DNA of 64,000 nucleotides from Fratercula arctica (taxonomy: Eukaryota; Chordata; Aves; Charadriiformes; Alcidae), in contig CANTUZ010000001.1 in assembly GCA_947846985.1 (NCBI GenBank), positions 151,434,447 through 151,498,446 on the forward strand, given 5' to 3'. The position numbers and the translations under genes were made by a program. A model generated the notes under the pieces. It did no database searches. It saw nothing but the letters and a program-made list of their open reading frames with translations, and was not told where the DNA came from. Within the stretch, counting starts at the first letter, position 1, and each line of letters starts with the position of its first letter. Of this stretch, positions 60,506 through 64,000 are shown one piece after another.

Positions 60506-61895
60506 CTGGAGAGGCAGAAGGGATCTCAGAAAGCAGAGGGTGGTCATGGCTCTGTCAGGGGATGGCCAGCCAACTTCCTAAAGCCACTGGGAACACAACA
60601 TTTAAACACAAATAGATTTGCAGAGGGCAAAACACAACAGCATAGATCTCGAGCACACACACAAAATTTGTATAGAGCCAGATTCTATCCTTATTTACAA
60701 ATTTGCAAATGATGTAAATTCAGGCACATACTGGCTCAAGATTAAACTTTACTCCTCCTTCAGACAACAAACTACAGAGTGGTGTATCAAATCACAAGGC
60801 AAGAAAAGAAAAAGTAGAATCAATGGGGAGGAAAGGTACCCTTGAGAAAAGTATTGCTGTGCATAGAAAGCACAGAATGTGAATAACGTTTACGTACATA
60901 TATTCATAAAATGGGCATAGATTGGTGAAAACAGACCAGGATACAATGGTATCTCACTGGGACTTCTCAGAATATCACACAGGAGCCCAGCACCTTTCCT
61001 GACAGTAGGATGCAGGACAAATGATTTTCATCTTGGGAACTGTACAGCTATATCAGGTGAGTTGTTGTTTGAAGGTCCAGCACCAGAAAGTAAAGGCTGG
61101 GTGAAAGAGCAAGTTCCAAAAAGAGATTTCAAACAATCATGGGTTTTCAGCCAGAAAGGACAACAGAGCTATGAATGCCTAATTCCTAGCGTAACACAGA
61201 AATCCACCACTCCAGCCTGAGCTACAGCAGACCTTTTAGAAAGGCACGCAGCCTAAGTGAGAGACTCCAAGTGATGCAAAACCCACTATTCCCTCAGGAA
61301 ACTGGTACCATGCACAGGGTTTGAAGGAGGAAAGTGAGGATGCTTTGTATACAAGAAGAGGGAAAGCGCAGAAACACTAACACAGAGTTAAAATGAAAGT
61401 TATCAAACATCCAACACATCTGGAACATTCATGCAGATTCTCAAAGGTTCACCGTTTCCTATATATTTTCCCCTGCTTTTACTAACTGGTGTTTATATTA
61501 CTAAGAAAACCTAGAAGTAACAGATATTTCTCAGCAATTTATTTTACAGTTTTGCAAGTCTGACGTGTTTCAAAAATACTTCTTATCTGAGTAGCCACAT
61601 GTGAGAAAAAAGTTAAGAAAAAAAAAATATATCGACAGAAAAATGGGAGTTTCATCAGTTCAATTCCCCAGACTGCCCAGACATGCGTCAGTAACACCAT
61701 GGGGAAGAAACAGTTTGCTTTCTTCAGCCTCGTGAAAATCTCAAAGAATGCTGAAGGAGGTTGTCATTTCAGTCTGACTGGGTTAAAAATCTTTCCAAAT
61801 TGATTACAGAGCAAATGATGCCCTCTTAAGTTAAGAGGCAGACATTGCTCTTTGATTTACATAAAGGTGTCTGACACTTTTTCAGATGCCTGAGG

Positions 61896-61919
61896 AAAAA
61901 AAAAAAAAAAAAAAAAAAA
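61896..61919 (+). repeat. Poly-A run (A24)
   Basis: Uninterrupted 24-A run. The sequence before it was not recognised as a retroposon or processed gene copy. Confidence 0.95.
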
Positions 61920-62585
61920 GAGGTCACGCTGATGTTGCACAAATATGCACAAGTTTGTGGCTTCCCCAGCTTCCTGGTCAGCAGGGTGCCTCCACGCACT
62001 ATGTGTTGTTTTCAAGCAGCTGTGATGATGATTAGCATTTTGATGGACACTCATTTCTCAGCCGTGAATGCGTGCCAGGCATGATGCTGCTACAAAATGT
62101 TATTAATTTCATTTGGTATCACGACAACTTTTGCAAGATTCATCTTATTAGCTTCTGCCTCTGGGATTGACTGGAACCATCTATTCTTGCCTTTCCTTTC
62201 TGGTCATCCAGAACAGAAAAGCAAAGACGGCTCCAGACAACTCATCTGTTGTCTCCTTGGTACCCTAGAGTTTGGCTATAGTCCTGGCAACAGATCTTGT
62301 CTGAAATGGTACTGCAGCAACTTACAGACTTTGCTTGATTAAAAAAAAAATAATATATATGCATATATATCTTCTGATGCACGATATCTGCATCTATAGA
62401 CACCCTGACAAAAATAAAACAGCCTCAATTCCCTCCCATATTCAGACTCATGGATTTTACTTGATCCCATAAACCGTTCTCTCATGTACAGTTTTTTGTC
62501 CCTGAGCTCTGTGCATTACAGGAGAGATGAAGATAACAACAGCATAACATTCCATAAAGTGAACTATGTCTGCAGATGGGGACCC

Positions 62586-62623
62586 AATGACATATCTCAG
62601 TGGTAATGACATATGTCAGTGGT
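62586..62623 (+). repeat. Two-copy 19-bp tandem duplication
   Basis: The unit AATGACATATCTCAGTGGT is followed immediately by a second copy with one change (C to G, making CATATG). Confidence 0.95.
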
Positions 62624-64000
62624 TTAAGCATCAAATTTAGAACACACCTATGTCTTTCTCTATTATGGGCTTTTGGAGTTGCGGGATGCTTAGGTTTGCT
62701 TGTATCCAACAAAGGTGTAAATGGGAGAGTCAGGGTCTTTCTAAAATCCACTACGTTTGCCAACATCTATGTATCTACATGCACAAAGCTTTACGTATCT
62801 TAATATTTAGCCCACTATTTGCAGCAAGGTGAGGACTGGGATACAAAAGACAAAAGGAAGAAAGTATTCAAAGATGACAGTGCATACTAAAAAGGTAGAT
62901 GATACAAAGAAGAGACACAAGTAAAAATTCGTAGGCCTGGCAGAGTACATAATGCTGGGAAAATGAAGCTAGGAATAATGCTGGTAAATGTAAATTCAAA
63001 TCACAAATTGCATATTGTCACATTCACTTTCCAAGACTTCATTACAGTTCAACTGCAGAACTAGCTTGGGAAGTTTCAGGCTCATAAGAATGGTATTTTA
63101 TAAGCATTAAACTCAGAGAAACAAACAGAATGAAAAACAATTCTAGTTTCATTTTTCTTATTTGCACCTGGGCTTGCTGATGTTGTTTCTGCTGACTCCC
63201 CATGTTTTGAGCTGCAGAGGAATCATGCAAGAGAACTGCATTTGTGAGACCTAAAAGTACCCATGACACCTTATTAGTGAGGTAAGAAGACAGTTCCATC
63301 AACTCAAGTACATTATTCATGCCCTTTATGCCCTCCTTTTTCTACTTTCTGTAGTATGTAGCGGGATACCAACAAACACGGAAGGAACCACAAATTAACC
63401 TAACAAGACACTTTGTAGAAATGACCCACTGAGAATAAGCCAATGTTTGAAGAATCCAGGATAAACAAGTACTGAAGACAAAACACAGAAGGGGGGTGCA
63501 TTCAAAATGTAGCATCATAAAAAACTGATAGCATGTTATGGATTTCACACTGATATGCACTGGAGGAGATGACTAGGCAATTAACATATACTTCTATAAT
63601 GGCAGATGTTAGAGCCAAATATGGAGCTCATTTCCAACATGTCATACTCTCTTTTGGCCCTCCTCATACACACAGATTTAGTTATTCATTTTACCTCAGG
63701 CAGTTCCCTACGCGTGAAGCGGTCAGCAGCCACTTAGGTTAATTTATAGTGAGTGGAACAGAATAATACAAGCTGTTTTATTAGCCAATTCGCTAGACAC
63801 TAGTACTGCCCTAAAACTCAGTTCCAGGAAAGTGATTGATACAAATGTCAAAATATGAGGTTAAAATTGGACAGGAAAATGCAGAAAAAATCCCACGAAC
63901 TGGTATGAACAAGGCAACTCCAGGAAAACATGCCAAATTGCATTTTCTTCCTGCTTTCAGTGCATTTACAGGCATTCTGGCCAAACTGGAATTCTGTATC

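Larger units (their letters stand above)
59685..64000 (-). other. DGKI: DGKI intron, upstream part, running off the window
   Basis: Intronic sequence upstream of the RLSPRW exon. It contains an A24 run (61896-61919), a 19-bp tandem duplication (62586-62623) and an unassigned exon-like segment (60460-60505). No known repeat family was recognised. The catalytic exons lie further right, outside the window. Confidence 0.7.

Noticed and set aside
63160..63225. Gln-rich minus-strand segment ending HQQAQ before RLSPRW
   Set aside because: The donor GTGCAA is poor and the peptide is not the expected ALSAQ context; treated as chance.
63690..63735. CpG-containing minus-strand segment DRFTRRELPE with GTAAAA donor
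   Set aside because: A possible exon by composition, but no family match and an unconvincing acceptor.
1..64000. CRISPR arrays, operons, integrons, tRNA/rRNA genes, endogenous retrovirus
   Set aside because: No regularly spaced repeats, ribosome-binding sites, cloverleaf sequences or retroviral protein motifs were seen; the window is ordinary vertebrate intronic and flanking DNA.

Overview
The window is vertebrate nuclear DNA, most likely from a bird. It is AT-rich, has long introns and no operons, and carries truncated CR1 LINE copies, the retroposon typical of avian genomes. The best copy, at about 11.12-11.74 kb, still encodes the end of the CR1 reverse-transcriptase protein. Other sauropsids (turtles, crocodilians) also carry CR1, so 'bird' is an inference and not proof.

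I recognise one gene. It runs on the minus strand from the right edge to a stop codon at 9079-9081, and encodes the C-terminal part of the type IV diacylglycerol kinase iota (DGKI). I assembled ten coding exons by hand from splice sites, codon phase and recalled family sequence. In transcript order they are 59654-59684, 58166-58206, 56440-56567, 55788-55869, 37210-37235, 22515-22552, 20792-20912, 13207-13243, 10628-10727 and 9079-9195. They total 721 nt: 94 codons of post-catalytic linker, then 145 residues with the ankyrin repeats and the C-terminal ETAV PDZ ligand. One short linking exon, whose length must be 3n+2, is missing from my model and should lie between 37236 and 55787. The zinc-finger, catalytic and accessory domains lie beyond the right end.

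Layout: 1 to about 7.2 kb is downstream or intergenic DNA with simple repeats and a CpG-dense candidate regulatory patch near 2.6-2.8 kb. About 7.2-9.08 kb is probably 3' UTR, with a perfect 24-bp palindrome. From 9.08 to 59.7 kb the small exons (26-128 nt) are separated by introns of 0.6-18.6 kb. From 59.7 to 64 kb is intron plus one unassigned exon-like segment. Inside introns I see one good CR1 (11.12-11.74 kb), one older CR1 (42.49-43.23 kb), one probable ancient CR1/L3-like copy (19.92-20.46 kb) and a possible tail fragment (36.04-36.13 kb). There are also many poly-A/T runs and short microsatellites.

I found no tRNA, rRNA, CRISPR, intact mobile element or second protein-coding gene, and nothing that looks like a new multi-gene system. 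Most long open frames here are chance or low-complexity frames in introns. The observations worth following are the missing exon, two possible unannotated micro-exons, an acceptor built on a pure poly-T tract, and two near-perfect palindromes.
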